Source: Chryseobacterium cucumeris
GTDB lineage: Bacteria; Bacteroidota; Bacteroidia; Flavobacteriales; Weeksellaceae
Direction: 5' to 3'
Length of the DNA: 64,000 bases
NCBI RefSeq assembly: GCF_016775705.1
Contig: NZ_CP068760.1
Coordinates: 1,922,001 to 1,986,000 of the forward strand
The first letter of the stretch is position 1, and every line of letters starts with the position of its first letter. Below the pieces are notes generated by a model. That model saw nothing but the letters and a program-made list of their open reading frames with translations, was not told where the DNA came from and did not search any database. The translations under genes and the position numbers were made by a program. Positions 7,864 to 17,540 of this stretch are shown in pieces.

Positions 7864-8658
7864 ATGAAGAAATTTTTTGCAGGATTATTTTTATTGGGAT
7901 GTATAGGAACATCGATCAAAGCGCAGATCAGTCCACCTGGACTGGGAGATGCCAACAATGCATTCTGGGGAGCCTTCGGAGTGAAGCGACAACTCGACTC
8001 TTTGGGTAAAAAACAGGCTTTGAGCTACGTAGCCATCGGGAGAAAAAGCAGTCCGGATGATCATAATCTGTTTTCGAAGCAGGCGATCATTGTTTTAAAT
8101 CATGAAGTTTATCATTCATTTGCGCCACACCAGCAATATAGTTATGCATTAAGTTATCGGCGTCAGCCACAGTATGAAAGTACAGCTCCTTATGATAAAG
8201 AAAGTACGGAACAGGAATTCAGAATTTACGGAAGATATGCCTATACTTTTGATCTCGGCAGGAAATGGAAACTTAAAAGTACCATACGCCAGGAATTCAG
8301 GAAGTTTTTCGATGCAGACTTTCATAAAGTCGAAGAGGATTTTCAGTTGAGAACACGGATCAAGAATCAGCTCATCTATAATTTATCTCCAAAAAACAAT
8401 CAGAAACTGGCCTTGAGTGCAGAAGCCCTGTTTTCTATAAGCCATCTCAATGAGCCGGATTCTGAATGGAATTCGTTTGGATATCGTGAAATGCGTATTG
8501 CGGCGTACTATATGTTTACAATTCCGAACTCTCCTTTTACTGTAGACATAGGATATATGGACGATCTGATCAGAGACAGCAGAAGTATTCATCATGGTGG
8601 CGTTCATTATCTGGCAGCCGACCTGGTATGGAATATTCCTTATAAAAAAAACAAGTAA
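7864..8658 (+). CDS. DUF2490-type secreted/outer-membrane beta-barrel-like protein
   Basis: The frame is open from 7723, but the ATG at 7864 begins a clean signal peptide (MKKFFAGLFLLGCIGTSIKAQ), so I place the start there (264 aa). The mature part alternates aromatic/basic beta strands (QQYSYALSYRRQPQYE, RIYGRYAYTF, WKLKSTIRQEFRKF, MRIAAYYMFTI) typical of DUF2490. This is a Bacteroidota family of predicted small outer-membrane barrels of unknown function. The C-terminal strand HYLAADLVWNIPY also fits a barrel end. It stands alone, with a shared terminator downstream. Confidence 0.75.
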   Translation: MKKFFAGLFLLGCIGTSIKAQISPPGLGDANNAFWGAFGVKRQLDSLGKKQALSYVAIGRKSSPDDHNLFSKQAIIVLNHEVYHSFAPHQQYSYALSYRRQPQYESTAPYDKESTEQEFRIYGRYAYTFDLGRKWKLKSTIRQEFRKFFDADFHKVEEDFQLRTRIKNQLIYNLSPKNNQKLALSAEALFSISHLNEPDSEWNSFGYREMRIAAYYMFTIPNSPFTVDIGYMDDLIRDSRSIHHGGVHYLAADLVWNIPYKKNK

Positions 8659-8693
8659 TACACATAAGCAAGTATTCATACAATTGCAATACA

Positions 8694-8725
8694 AAATCCC
8701 GATCATTACTGACCGGGATTTTTGG
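8694..8725. terminator. Bidirectional terminator
   Basis: AATCCCG (8695-8701) pairs with CGGGATT (8714-8720) and has T-runs on both strands. It separates the DUF2490 gene from the convergent 231-aa gene. Confidence 0.75.
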
Positions 8726-8779
8726 TTGAAAACATAAGTTTTCCGCAATATAATTAAGTATGAATGTTTGGTGTAAAAT

Positions 8780-9475
8780 TTAGTTGCACAAAGTCAGAAA
8801 CTGACGGCTCAACTGCACATTGAATTTGGCTTCCGCTCTTGAGCGTGCATAAATAGTCTGTTTAAAAGCATGCACAGTTTTTAATTTCTGGTCTATAAAC
8901 TCTGCAATTTGAACAACAGAAAAAAGAAAATCCCTGTATACTGCCATATTAACGGTCTGTCCATAATAGGGAAGATAAGCTTTTAAAAATGGAATGGCTT
9001 TCTGATGACGGTTGTAGCTGATACAATACCCTACTCCTTCCATTGAAGTAATAATACTGTAATTATTAATATAGTCCTGAATATTTTTACTGCCATCAAG
9101 AGCATGAGCATTTTTTGAACAAAACTTATTGATCTTATCCAGAATATGCTGGGCATACTCCATCATGGAGATATTTTTAAATTCAAATACCTGATTCATT
9201 CCATTGGATGGAGAAGTTTCACTATCACAATCAATACAGAAAGAGATTCCGATTTTTTCATGATAAGGAAAAAAGCAGTCTTTCACTTCAATGGAAGCAT
9301 CGGGCTTTAGCATGTCATCTGCAAAGTTATAATACACATAGGGGCGATAAAGCTCTGCAAGCGCTTTCAGGTAATCTGTTTCGCTGGTATTATGATATTC
9401 TTCAAACCATTTTTCAAGGTTATCGTAATAATTACTTTCAAAGTCGTTAAAGTTTAAGTAAAATGGCAATTCCAT
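8780..9475 (-). CDS. Hypothetical protein, 231 aa
   Basis: I do not recognise the family. The protein is cytosolic-looking (no signal or membrane segment) and rich in Tyr, Phe and Asn, with helical stretches such as YLKALAELYRPYVYY and MEYAQHILDKINKFCSKN. The frame could be read from a TTG at 9499, but that TTG is part of a TAGCTTTG promoter box. I therefore use the ATG at 9475 (MELPFYLNFND). Its upstream flank is directly abutted by the first of two 200-bp repeats. Confidence 0.7.
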   Translation of the reverse strand: MELPFYLNFNDFESNYYDNLEKWFEEYHNTSETDYLKALAELYRPYVYYNFADDMLKPDASIEVKDCFFPYHEKIGISFCIDCDSETSPSNGMNQVFEFKNISMMEYAQHILDKINKFCSKNAHALDGSKNIQDYINNYSIITSMEGVGYCISYNRHQKAIPFLKAYLPYYGQTVNMAVYRDFLFSVVQIAEFIDQKLKTVHAFKQTIYARSRAEAKFNVQLSRQFLTLCN

Positions 9476-9496
9476 AGCTCTGTAATTTTGATATGA

Positions 9497-9504
9497 CAAA
9501 GCTA
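9497..9504 (-). promoter_or_regulatory. Putative -7 element (TAGCTTTG) for the 231-aa gene
   Basis: Exact TANNTTTG match on the minus strand, 21 bp before the ATG at 9475. No well-spaced TTG is seen upstream. Confidence 0.4.
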
Positions 9505-9519
9505 TAGCCGTAATGCGAC

Positions 9520-9718
9520 AAAACTTGACGTAATATATTTTTTTGTAAAAAGATTTTTGTCAATGGTCAATTTTTGCTTCGCAAAGTCAATCGTCAATCA
9601 TAATTAAAGCTAAAGTTCGCAAGGTCTATTAATATACAGAATTTATCAGTTCACAAAGGCACTCCGTTCAGCCAAGACATTAGTGTGTACATTGCTGAGT
9701 GAAACGCCTTCGCGATCG
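9520..9718 (+). repeat. ~200-bp direct repeat, copy 1
   Basis: It begins AAAACTTGACGTAATATATT and ends AACGCCTTCGCGATCG. It matches copy 2 (9776-9976) along its whole length with scattered substitutions and 1-bp indels; I estimate about 90% identity by eye. No open frame is shared. Confidence 0.85.
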
Positions 9719-9775
9719 TTTTTTATAATAAAATATCGTAGCGGACTTTGTGTTAAAATCTATGTAAGTGTATCA

Positions 9776-9976
9776 AAAACTTGACGCAATATATTTTTTG
9801 TGAAAAAGATTTTTGTCAATGGTCAATTTTTGCTTCACAAAGTCAATCGTCAATCATAATTAAAGCTAAAATTCCCAAGGTTTATTAATATACAGAATTT
9901 ATCAGTTCGCAAAGGGCACTCCGTTCAGCCAAAGACCTTAGTGTGTACATTGCTGAATGAAACGCCTCTGCGGTCG
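9776..9976 (+). repeat. ~200-bp direct repeat, copy 2
   Basis: Second copy in the same orientation, 57 bp after copy 1. Shared blocks include TTTTTGTCAATGGTCAATTT, AATATACAGAATTTATCAGT and TTAGTGTGTACATTGCTGA. A related but degenerate motif (TGTCAATGGTGAATGGTCAA) occurs in inverted orientation at about 10055-10078. The 9476-10078 region holds no gene that I can support. Confidence 0.85.
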
Positions 9977-10078
9977 AAAAAAAGTAAACATCATAAAAAC
10001 TTTGCGAACACCACGTTCAATTATATACGAGCTTATAAAATTCACAAGCGCAGCGATTTGACCATTCACCATTGACAC

Positions 10079-11611
10079 TTATTTATCATAATTCTTCATA
10101 ATGTACTCAAAGTAGTGGATCATTTTCAGATAGTTTTCAATACTAAGATATTCATTGGTACTGTGAATACTCTGCTGCTCGGCACTGTTGATCTTAATCG
10201 GCATGAACCTGTAGACGTTTTTGCTTACAATTTCATATTTACCGGCATCGGTTCCAGCCATAGTAAGATAAGGGGTAACAATGGCTCCTGGATGAATTTC
10301 TTTCACTCCGGCTTCTATCATTTTAAAAGCTCTTGTATTGGTTGGGGAAATAGCAGAAGCTTCCCTTGTATTATCAATTTCTTCTACCTCAACATCAAAA
10401 CCTTCAGTCGATTTAGCAATATGATCTCTTACATCTTTCACCGAATTTCCGGGAAGTAATCTGAAATTAACCACAAATTCCACTTCTGGAGAAAGGACGT
10501 TAGTTCCATCACTTCCTTTCATCATCGTTAAAGCTGTTGTGGTTCTCACCAAAGCATTGGTTGTATTATTTTTGGTAAGCTGGGAAATCAGTACCGGTTT
10601 TAAAAGCCATTGATTCGCCAGTGCCATTCTTGTGGCAAAAGGCATTTCACCTCCGATATTCGTAAAAAATTCTTGGATTAAAGGGGTAATAACAGGTTTC
10701 ATCTGGTGATCTTCCAGACGCTGCATGATAACAGCAGCTTTTCCGATTGCGCTTTCCATAGGAGGCATAGAAGAATGTCCGCCCAGCCCTTTTACTTTGA
10801 TTTTTGCAGAAAGAAAACCTTTTTCAGCACATCCTACTACGGCAACGTCTGTATCAATTCCGGCTACATTTCCTTTTCTCATAATCAATCCTCCTTCGTC
10901 ATAAACAGCATCGAATTTCAATCCCTTTTTCTTAAAATAATCGGCAATCTGAATCGCTCCTTTCTTTCCGCCTACTTCTTCATCAAAACCGAAAGCCAGA
11001 TAAATATCACGCTGTGGAATCTGTTTGTTTTTAATCATAGAATTCATGGATTCCATCAAGGAAAAAAGCATTCCCTTCATATCTATGGCACCTCTTCCGT
11101 AGATCCTTCCGTTGGCAACAGCTCCTGAAAAGGGGGCAAATTCCCAATCTTCTGCGACTTTTGAAACGGGTTCTAAAGGTTTATCATCCGGACGGAATAC
11201 ATTTGGATCATTATTCTTTATATCAGCATCTCCGGGAGGAACTACGTCCATATGGGAAAGAAATAAAATGGGTTCCAGAGCAGGATTGCTTCCTTTAAGC
11301 CTGAACACCAGTCCATATTGGTTCACCTCAACATTTTCCGTATTTTGATAGACCAATGGATAGGATGTTTTCAGATAGGTTTTAAACTGATCAAACGGAG
11401 CATAGTCGAATTCACCCAAACTCCCTGTAGAAACGGTGGGTACTTTTATTCCTCCTGAAAGTCTCATGACTGCAGAATCATTTTTTACCGGTTTCCAGCC
11501 CTCGCCTGCCCCGATATTATTTTTTTTAAATGGATAGGTGTAGGTTTTGATTAATACGACAGCAGCCAGAATGACAACGATTCCCAAAAGGATTAAAAGA
11601 AATTTTTTCAT
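10079..11611 (-). CDS. Membrane-anchored M20 family metallopeptidase (PM20D1/carboxypeptidase S-like)
   Basis: This is a di-zinc hydrolase of the M20 family. The N-terminal 28 residues form one uncleaved-looking anchor (MKKFLLILLGIVVILAAVVLI). Metal and catalytic motifs are LSHMDVVPPGD (His120, Asp122), YGRGAIDMKG (Asp177) and FDEEVGG (Glu211/Glu212), with a lid domain in the middle and a late TMAGTDAGKY segment. The 510-aa length and long N-terminal linker resemble carboxypeptidase S and PM20D1, which act on N-acyl amino acids or dipeptides, rather than cytosolic PepT/DapE. The substrate is unknown. It stands as a single gene. Confidence 0.88.
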   Translation of the reverse strand: MKKFLLILLGIVVILAAVVLIKTYTYPFKKNNIGAGEGWKPVKNDSAVMRLSGGIKVPTVSTGSLGEFDYAPFDQFKTYLKTSYPLVYQNTENVEVNQYGLVFRLKGSNPALEPILFLSHMDVVPPGDADIKNNDPNVFRPDDKPLEPVSKVAEDWEFAPFSGAVANGRIYGRGAIDMKGMLFSLMESMNSMIKNKQIPQRDIYLAFGFDEEVGGKKGAIQIADYFKKKGLKFDAVYDEGGLIMRKGNVAGIDTDVAVVGCAEKGFLSAKIKVKGLGGHSSMPPMESAIGKAAVIMQRLEDHQMKPVITPLIQEFFTNIGGEMPFATRMALANQWLLKPVLISQLTKNNTTNALVRTTTALTMMKGSDGTNVLSPEVEFVVNFRLLPGNSVKDVRDHIAKSTEGFDVEVEEIDNTREASAISPTNTRAFKMIEAGVKEIHPGAIVTPYLTMAGTDAGKYEIVSKNVYRFMPIKINSAEQQSIHSTNEYLSIENYLKMIHYFEYIMKNYDK

Positions 11612-11932
11612 AGTGAATAGTTTGTGAGGTGATTTTATTCTATAAATATAACAAAGTATTTTATGCCCAACAATTTAAAGCCTGGTTTTTTCATCAATGG
11701 AACATTTACAACAGATTCTTTTGGGTATAAGATGACGGATCGTTTTTATAGTAAACGTAAAGTTTTATATTCCTAAAACTGAATATAAGAGAGCTAAGCA
11801 GTAATCAACAAGTTGATTCGATGAAGCTTTGAGTCTTTCTAGTACTTTGTGTTTTTTCTTTAACGCAAGGACACAAAGTTTTTTATTACTGATATATTTA
11901 AGGCAATCGTTTTCACACCGTTGCGGTTTCTT
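11612..11932. other. Intergenic region with an inverted repeat
   Basis: No gene is supported. At 11844-11852 and 11871-11879 a perfect 9-bp inverted repeat (ACTTTGTGT/ACACAAAGT) flanks an 18-bp spacer containing TTTAACGCAAGG. Similar ACTTTGTGTTAAA text occurs near 9746, so this may be a degenerate dispersed element. Confidence 0.5.
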
Positions 11933-12697
11933 TTAATCCAGGATTTCGTTCATTTCGGTTAAAATGATAGGTTTTCCATCAGTAATTACAATGGTATGCT
12001 CATGCTGGGCCATGTAACCGCCTTTATTACCTACCATAGTCCATCCGTCTTTTAATTCTACAGCAATATTGGAATCGGTGGAGATAAATGTTTCAATAGC
12101 CACGACAGAGTTTTTCTTAAAACGTCTGAAATCATAACGGTTTCTGTAGTTCAGCAATTCGTCAGGCTGTTCGTGTAAGCTTCTCCCTACTCCGTGGCCT
12201 GCAAGATTCTTAATAACTTTAAGACCTCTTTTCTTCGCTTCTGTTTCCATTAAATGCCCTATGTCTGCTATTTTGACACCACCTTTGATATTGTCGATAG
12301 CTTTTCTCAGGATATCCTTGGAAGCTTCCACCAGTTTCTGATGTCCGTGAATATCTTTTCCGATCACAAAAGAACCTCCATTATCTGCCCAATATCCGTC
12401 CAGTTCTGCTGAAACATCAATATTGATCAGATCGCCTTCTTTCAAAATCCTTTGATCTGTTGGAATCCCATGGCAGAATTCATCATCCACGCTGATACAC
12501 GTCCAGCCTGGAAATCCATACGTCAGATAAGGTGCTGATTTTGCTCCGAAACCTTCCAGTATTTGGGCTCCATATTCGTCCAGATCTTTTGTGGTCATGC
12601 CGGGTTCAGCATAATCCATCATTTTCTTCAATGTATAGGCAACAGCTTCACTTACTTTTTGCATTCCCAGCATCTGATCTTCGTTGGTGATTGACAT
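11933..12697 (-). CDS. map: Methionine aminopeptidase type I
   Basis: It removes N-terminal Met from nascent proteins in the cytoplasm. All five metal ligands of the pita-bread fold are seen: Asp94 (NIDVS), Asp105 (ADNGG), His168 (AGHGVGR), Glu202 (AIETF) and Glu233 (HEHTI). The substrate-binding His76 lies in DEFCHGIP. At 254 aa, without an N-terminal extension, it is type Ia. It is a single gene here and does not sit in the common ribosomal-protein/secY context, so a second map copy elsewhere in the genome is possible. Confidence 0.95.
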   Translation of the reverse strand: MSITNEDQMLGMQKVSEAVAYTLKKMMDYAEPGMTTKDLDEYGAQILEGFGAKSAPYLTYGFPGWTCISVDDEFCHGIPTDQRILKEGDLINIDVSAELDGYWADNGGSFVIGKDIHGHQKLVEASKDILRKAIDNIKGGVKIADIGHLMETEAKKRGLKVIKNLAGHGVGRSLHEQPDELLNYRNRYDFRRFKKNSVVAIETFISTDSNIAVELKDGWTMVGNKGGYMAQHEHTIVITDGKPIILTEMNEILD

Positions 12698-12830
12698 AGT
12701 TTTGTTTTGATTGTTATTGAGAACTACAAAGTTAGGAAATTAAAACGTTCTGAGATGACCTGTTTCCATTTAACACGATCCTCCAACTGGCGCGGCCGCA
12801 ACGACAAAAACATGTTGCTTAAAAATAAAA

Positions 12831-12858
12831 AAGGGCCAACTCAAAAGAATTGACCCTT
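12831..12858 (-). terminator. Terminator of the RND efflux operon
   Basis: On the minus strand AAGGGTCAA and TTGGCCCTT (one mismatch) form a hairpin followed by TTTTTATTTTT, 41 bp after the OMF stop codon. Confidence 0.75.
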
Positions 12859-12898
12859 CCAAAAAACATTAACTGTTTATTGATAGAATTATGATGTT

Positions 12899-14356
12899 TT
12901 ATTTCCAGCCTCCACCTAAACTTTTATAGATGTCAACTACTGTGCTGAGCTGTTTCTGTTTTGCCTCAATAAGTTCCATTTTAGCATCCAAAGCATCTCT
13001 TTGGTTCAAAAGAACCTCAAGATAATCTGCTCTTGAATTTCGGAATAACTGATTGGCAATATCAATAGACTGATCCAGGGCTTTCGTTTCCTGAGATTTC
13101 AGTTGATAATACTGATCTATATTTTTAACCTTTGACATCAGATTGGCAACGTCCAGATAAGCATTCAAAATCGTTTTGTCATATTCGTACAATGCCTGAA
13201 CCTGTTTTGCATCTGCTGTCTGAAAATTCGCTTTTATGGCACTTTTGTTAATTAATGGTCCTGCTAATTCACCCACAAGATTGTAAGCTATTGATTCCGG
13301 CATTTTAACAAGGTATGAAGGTTTGAAAGCCTCCAGGCCTAATGTTGCCGAGATTTCCAGGGAAGGATAAAACTCTTTTCTTGCCGCTTCCACATCCAGT
13401 TTTGAAGCTTTTAATTCCAGCTCGGCCTGTTTGATATCAGGACGGTTGGCTAATAACTGAGATGGTATTCCGGTATAAACCGTCGGAGGAATGGTAGACA
13501 TAAAGTTTTCCTTCGTTCTCACAATCGGCTGTGGATATCTTCCCAGCAAAGCATTGATTTCATTTTCTTTCTCAGTAATCTGCTGGCGGATGGTATATTC
13601 TGCCGCTTTGGATTTTGCCAGTTCTGCTTCAAATTTCTTCACCGCCAATTCTGTTGCAGCAGCGGCTTCTTTCTGAATTTTAGAAATTTCCAGTGCTTTT
13701 TGCTGAAGCTTGATATACTGCTGTATAATATCCAATTGATTATCCAGCGCCAGCAATTCATAATAATTATCGGCAACTTCTTCAATAAGATTAGATAAAA
13801 CAAAGTTTTTCCCTTCTACTGTAGAAAGATAATGGGCTACGGCAGATTCTTTTTCCGTTCTGAGCTTTTTCCAGATGTCAATCTCCCAGCTGGCATTTAA
13901 TCCTGCTTCAAAATTTCCAAGCGGATCTGGCATTTCCTTTCCCGGTTCAATTTCTGTGGTAGCATCACCTGCTCCTTCGCTGGTATAGCGTCCGGATTTT
14001 TTCAGTCCTGCTCCTACTCCTGCAGACACCGTTGGGGTTAATCTTCCTTTTTTAGCTAAAACACCACTTTTAGCAATCTCAATCTCCTGAAGAGTAATCA
14101 GCAGCTCCTGATTATTTTTTAAAGCCGTTTCAATAAGAGTTACCAGGTTTGGATCCGTAAAGAACTGTCTCCAGGGTGTGGTTCCGCTGTTATTGTTGGC
14201 ATCCTGCTGCTCTTCCTGATTAAAGTTCTGAGGAATATTTTCTTTTACCTCATCTTTTATAACAGTCGCCATCGGCGCCTTACAACTTGCAAGTACAAGT
14301 GATAAGGTAATGGCTGTGATTATATTTTTAGTCTTCGAATTTTCCATCATGTTCAT
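12899..14356 (-). CDS. TolC/OprM-type outer-membrane efflux lipoprotein
   Basis: This is the outer-membrane channel of a tripartite RND pump. The signal peptide ends in a lipobox with acylated Cys25 (LVLASC). Two copies of the OEP repeat follow, with long coiled-coil helices rich in Ala/Glu/Lys (EISKIQKEAAAATELAVKKF) and the typical PSQLLANRPDIKQAELEL and ARKEFYPSLEISATLGL segments. The C-terminus is YKSLGGGWK, the usual NodT-family ending. Its start overlaps the RND gene end by 29 bp; ATGs at 14350 and 14347 are also possible. It is third in the adaptor-pump-channel operon. Confidence 0.94.
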   Translation of the reverse strand: MNMMENSKTKNIITAITLSLVLASCKAPMATVIKDEVKENIPQNFNQEEQQDANNNSGTTPWRQFFTDPNLVTLIETALKNNQELLITLQEIEIAKSGVLAKKGRLTPTVSAGVGAGLKKSGRYTSEGAGDATTEIEPGKEMPDPLGNFEAGLNASWEIDIWKKLRTEKESAVAHYLSTVEGKNFVLSNLIEEVADNYYELLALDNQLDIIQQYIKLQQKALEISKIQKEAAAATELAVKKFEAELAKSKAAEYTIRQQITEKENEINALLGRYPQPIVRTKENFMSTIPPTVYTGIPSQLLANRPDIKQAELELKASKLDVEAARKEFYPSLEISATLGLEAFKPSYLVKMPESIAYNLVGELAGPLINKSAIKANFQTADAKQVQALYEYDKTILNAYLDVANLMSKVKNIDQYYQLKSQETKALDQSIDIANQLFRNSRADYLEVLLNQRDALDAKMELIEAKQKQLSTVVDIYKSLGGGWK

Positions 14357-17300
14357 AAGGTTCAGTTTGTTCTGTTAAAGGATTCTCTTCTTCATATCTT
14401 GCCAATCGTGACTTATCAGCAATGGTTCCGAAGATATAATACAATCCGGGGATAATCATCAATCCGAAAATGGTTCCGATTAGCATTCCTCCTGCTGCTG
14501 CTGTACCAATGGTTCTGTTACCAATTGCTCCCGGCCCCGTTGCAATCACCAATGGAATTAATCCGGCAATGAAGGCAAATGAAGTCATCAAAATCGGACG
14601 GAAACGGATGGCAGCACCTTCAATAGCAGCTTTTGCCACTGGGATTCCTTCTTCGGCTTTCTTCTGTACGGCAAATTCAACGATCAACACTGCATTTTTA
14701 CCCAAAAGTCCGATCAGCATGACCATCGCCACCTGTGCATAAATGTTATTCTCCAGTCCTAAGAGTTTTAAGCATAAAAAGGCTCCAAAAATACCTGTAG
14801 GCAGAGATAAAATAACCGGAAGCGGAAGGATGAAACTTTCATACTGTGCAGAAAGAATGAGATAAACAAATCCTAAACAAACCAGGAAGATAAATATGGC
14901 TTCATTACCACGGCTTACTTCGTCTTTAGAGATACCCGCCCAGTCGATACCAAAACCTCTTGGAAGTGTTTTATCTGCAACTTCCTGAATCGCTTTGATT
15001 GCCTGGCCACTACTGTATCCGGGAGCAGGCGTTCCACTTACTTCTGCAGAGTTATACATATTGTGTCTTGTAATCTCCGATAGTCCGTATACTTTTTCAA
15101 GCCTCATAAAATCTGAGTAGGGAACCATCTGGTCTTTATCATTTTTAACATACAGCTTCAACAGGTCGGTTGGGAGTGCACGATATTGAGGGCCAGCCTG
15201 AACAATGACCTTATACGGCCTGTCAAAGCGGATGAAACTCGTTTCATAGTTGGAACCAATCAATGTAGATAGATTATCCATTGCTTTTTCAATGGTTACT
15301 CCTTTTTGCTCTGCAAGATCATTGTCTATCCTAAGCATATATTGCGGGAAACTCGCAGAATAGAATGTAAATGCCGAACCAAGTTCCGGGCGTTTTTTAA
15401 GCTCCTTCACAAAGTCATTACTTACCTGTTCCATTTTATGATAATCTCCACTTCCTGCTTTATCCAGCAGACGAAGCTCGAAACCTCCTGCAGCTCCATA
15501 TCCCGGAACGGAAGGCGGTTGGAAGAATTCAATATTGGCTCCCGGAATATTTTTGGCTTTTTCCTCAAGCTTTTCAATAATTTCTGCAGCTGATTCTTTA
15601 CGTTCTTCCCAGCTTTTAAGGTTGATCAGACAGGTTCCTGAATTGGATCCGGTACCTTCAGTCAAAATCTCATATCCTGCAAGAGAAGAAACGGATTGTA
15701 CTCCATCAATATCTTCAGATTCTCTCAAAAGCTCTCTGGCGATCTGATTGGTCCTTTCCAATGTAGAACCCGGAGGCGTCTGAATAATGGCATAGATCAT
15801 CCCCTGATCCTCGGCCGGAATAAATCCTGAAGGTAAAGAATTGCTCAGGAAGAATGTGCAGGCACAAAATGCCAATAACAATGGTAGTGTTATTGTCTTT
15901 TTTGTCACTGTTTTATTCAGAAGCTTCTCATATCTTCCGGCTCCTTTTGTAAACAGGTTATTGAATTTATCAAGGAAAATAGTAATTGGAGTTTTCTTTT
16001 TAGCTTTTCCATGATTATTTCTTAAAATCAAAGCACATAAAGCCGGTGTCAAAGTAAGTGCCACTACCCCTGATAAAATAATGGATGAAGCCATTGTAAT
16101 AGAGAACTGGCGGTAGAATACCCCAACCGGGCCGGACATAAATGCAATCGGGATAAATACCGATGCCATTACAAGTGTAATTGCGATAATTGCTCCACTG
16201 ATCTCATGCATGGCCTCCTCTGTGGCTTTTAATGGTGAAAGATGTTTTTCTTCCATCTTGGCGTGAACAGCTTCAATAACTACAATCGCATCATCTACCA
16301 CAACCCCGATGGCCATTACCAGGGCAAATAGAGAAATCATATTCAGGGTAATTCCGAAGGCGGACATGACGGCAAATGTTCCTACTAATGAAACCGGAAC
16401 GGCTAAAGCAGGAATCAAGGTTGAACGCCAGTCTCCAAGGAACAGGAATACTACGATAGCAACCAGGATGAAGGCCTCAAACAATGTGTGGATAACTTTT
16501 TCCATGGAGGCATCCAGGAATCTTGATACGTCATAACTGATATCGTAATGCATTCCTTTCGGGAAGTTATTTTTTTCAAGATCCTTCATCAATGCTTTTA
16601 CATTTTTGATAACGTCACTTGCATTGGATCCGTAGGATTGTTTTACGGTGATCGCTGCGGAAGGTTTTCCGTTCAATGTAGAATAAATGTCATACATGGA
16701 ACTTCCGAATTCTATATCCGCTACATCTTTTAATCTTACAGATTCTCCGTTTGGTTTTGCTTTTAAAATAATGTTTCCATAATCTTTTTCGTTATTAAAA
16801 CGTCCGGGATATTTTAATACATATTCGAAAGACTGTGAACGTTTTCCGGAGCTTTCCCCTGTTTTTCCGGGAGAAGCTTCCAAACTCTGCTCATTCAGAG
16901 ATTCCATTACTTCATCTGCTGAGATGTTATAGGCGGTTAATCTATCCGGTTTAAGCCAGATACGCATGGCATATTCACGGGTTCCCAGGATATCTGCAAA
17001 ACCTACACCGCTTACCCTTCTCAATTCAGACATTACGTTGATATCTGCATAGTTGAAAAGGAATTTCTGGTCAGCTTTAGGATCATCACTGTACAGGTTA
17101 ATATACATCAACATGTTAGGTTCTTCACGCGTGATCTTTACTCCTTCACGTACTACCAAAGGCGGAAGTTTATTGACCACCGAAGATACACGGTTCTGCA
17201 CGTTTACTGCAGCTACATTGGGATCCGTTCCCAGATCAAATACAATCTGAATGGAAGCTTCCCCGTCATTTCCGGCATCTGAAGTCATGTATTTCATACC

Positions 17301-17519
17301 GGGAACTCCATTTAATCCTCTTTCTAAGGGGATTACTACGGATTTAATCAACAGTTCGTTGTTGGCTCCGGGATATTCTGCGGTGATATTTACTTTAGGC
17401 GGAGAAATGGAGGGAAACTGTGTCACCGGAAGTTTTACCAATGACAATATTCCCATAAATACAATAATCAATGAGATTACTATGGACAGAACTGGTCTGC
17501 GAATGAATTTCTTAAACAT
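14328..17519 (-). CDS. RND multidrug efflux permease (HAE-1 family, AcrB-like)
   Basis: It is a proton-driven inner-membrane pump of 1063 aa with twelve predicted membrane segments and two large periplasmic loops. The proton-relay residues are present: paired Asp409/Asp410 in TM4 (GVVVDDAIVVIE) and the TM10 Lys in LIGLLGKNAVLIVEFA. The N-terminus MFKKFIRRPVLSIVISLIIV and FPSISPPKVNITAEYPGA are standard HAE-1 features. It follows the adaptor by 21 bp and overlaps the channel gene. Substrates cannot be read from sequence. No dedicated regulator (TetR/AraC type) is adjacent. Confidence 0.96.
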   Translation of the reverse strand: MFKKFIRRPVLSIVISLIIVFMGILSLVKLPVTQFPSISPPKVNITAEYPGANNELLIKSVVIPLERGLNGVPGMKYMTSDAGNDGEASIQIVFDLGTDPNVAAVNVQNRVSSVVNKLPPLVVREGVKITREEPNMLMYINLYSDDPKADQKFLFNYADINVMSELRRVSGVGFADILGTREYAMRIWLKPDRLTAYNISADEVMESLNEQSLEASPGKTGESSGKRSQSFEYVLKYPGRFNNEKDYGNIILKAKPNGESVRLKDVADIEFGSSMYDIYSTLNGKPSAAITVKQSYGSNASDVIKNVKALMKDLEKNNFPKGMHYDISYDVSRFLDASMEKVIHTLFEAFILVAIVVFLFLGDWRSTLIPALAVPVSLVGTFAVMSAFGITLNMISLFALVMAIGVVVDDAIVVIEAVHAKMEEKHLSPLKATEEAMHEISGAIIAITLVMASVFIPIAFMSGPVGVFYRQFSITMASSIILSGVVALTLTPALCALILRNNHGKAKKKTPITIFLDKFNNLFTKGAGRYEKLLNKTVTKKTITLPLLLAFCACTFFLSNSLPSGFIPAEDQGMIYAIIQTPPGSTLERTNQIARELLRESEDIDGVQSVSSLAGYEILTEGTGSNSGTCLINLKSWEERKESAAEIIEKLEEKAKNIPGANIEFFQPPSVPGYGAAGGFELRLLDKAGSGDYHKMEQVSNDFVKELKKRPELGSAFTFYSASFPQYMLRIDNDLAEQKGVTIEKAMDNLSTLIGSNYETSFIRFDRPYKVIVQAGPQYRALPTDLLKLYVKNDKDQMVPYSDFMRLEKVYGLSEITRHNMYNSAEVSGTPAPGYSSGQAIKAIQEVADKTLPRGFGIDWAGISKDEVSRGNEAIFIFLVCLGFVYLILSAQYESFILPLPVILSLPTGIFGAFLCLKLLGLENNIYAQVAMVMLIGLLGKNAVLIVEFAVQKKAEEGIPVAKAAIEGAAIRFRPILMTSFAFIAGLIPLVIATGPGAIGNRTIGTAAAGGMLIGTIFGLMIIPGLYYIFGTIADKSRLARYEEENPLTEQTEPYEHDGKFED

Positions 17520-17540
17520 ACTGTTTCGTTTTAGAGACCA

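Noticed and set aside
9476..9499. TTG-initiated extension of the 231-aa gene
   Set aside because: The TTG is the end of TAGCTTTG, an exact promoter -7 box, so it would lie upstream of the mRNA start.
12785..12805. Short GC-rich patch (GGCGCGGCCGC) suspected as a foreign junction
   Set aside because: Only about 20 bp, with no repeat, gene or composition change around it; chance is likelier.
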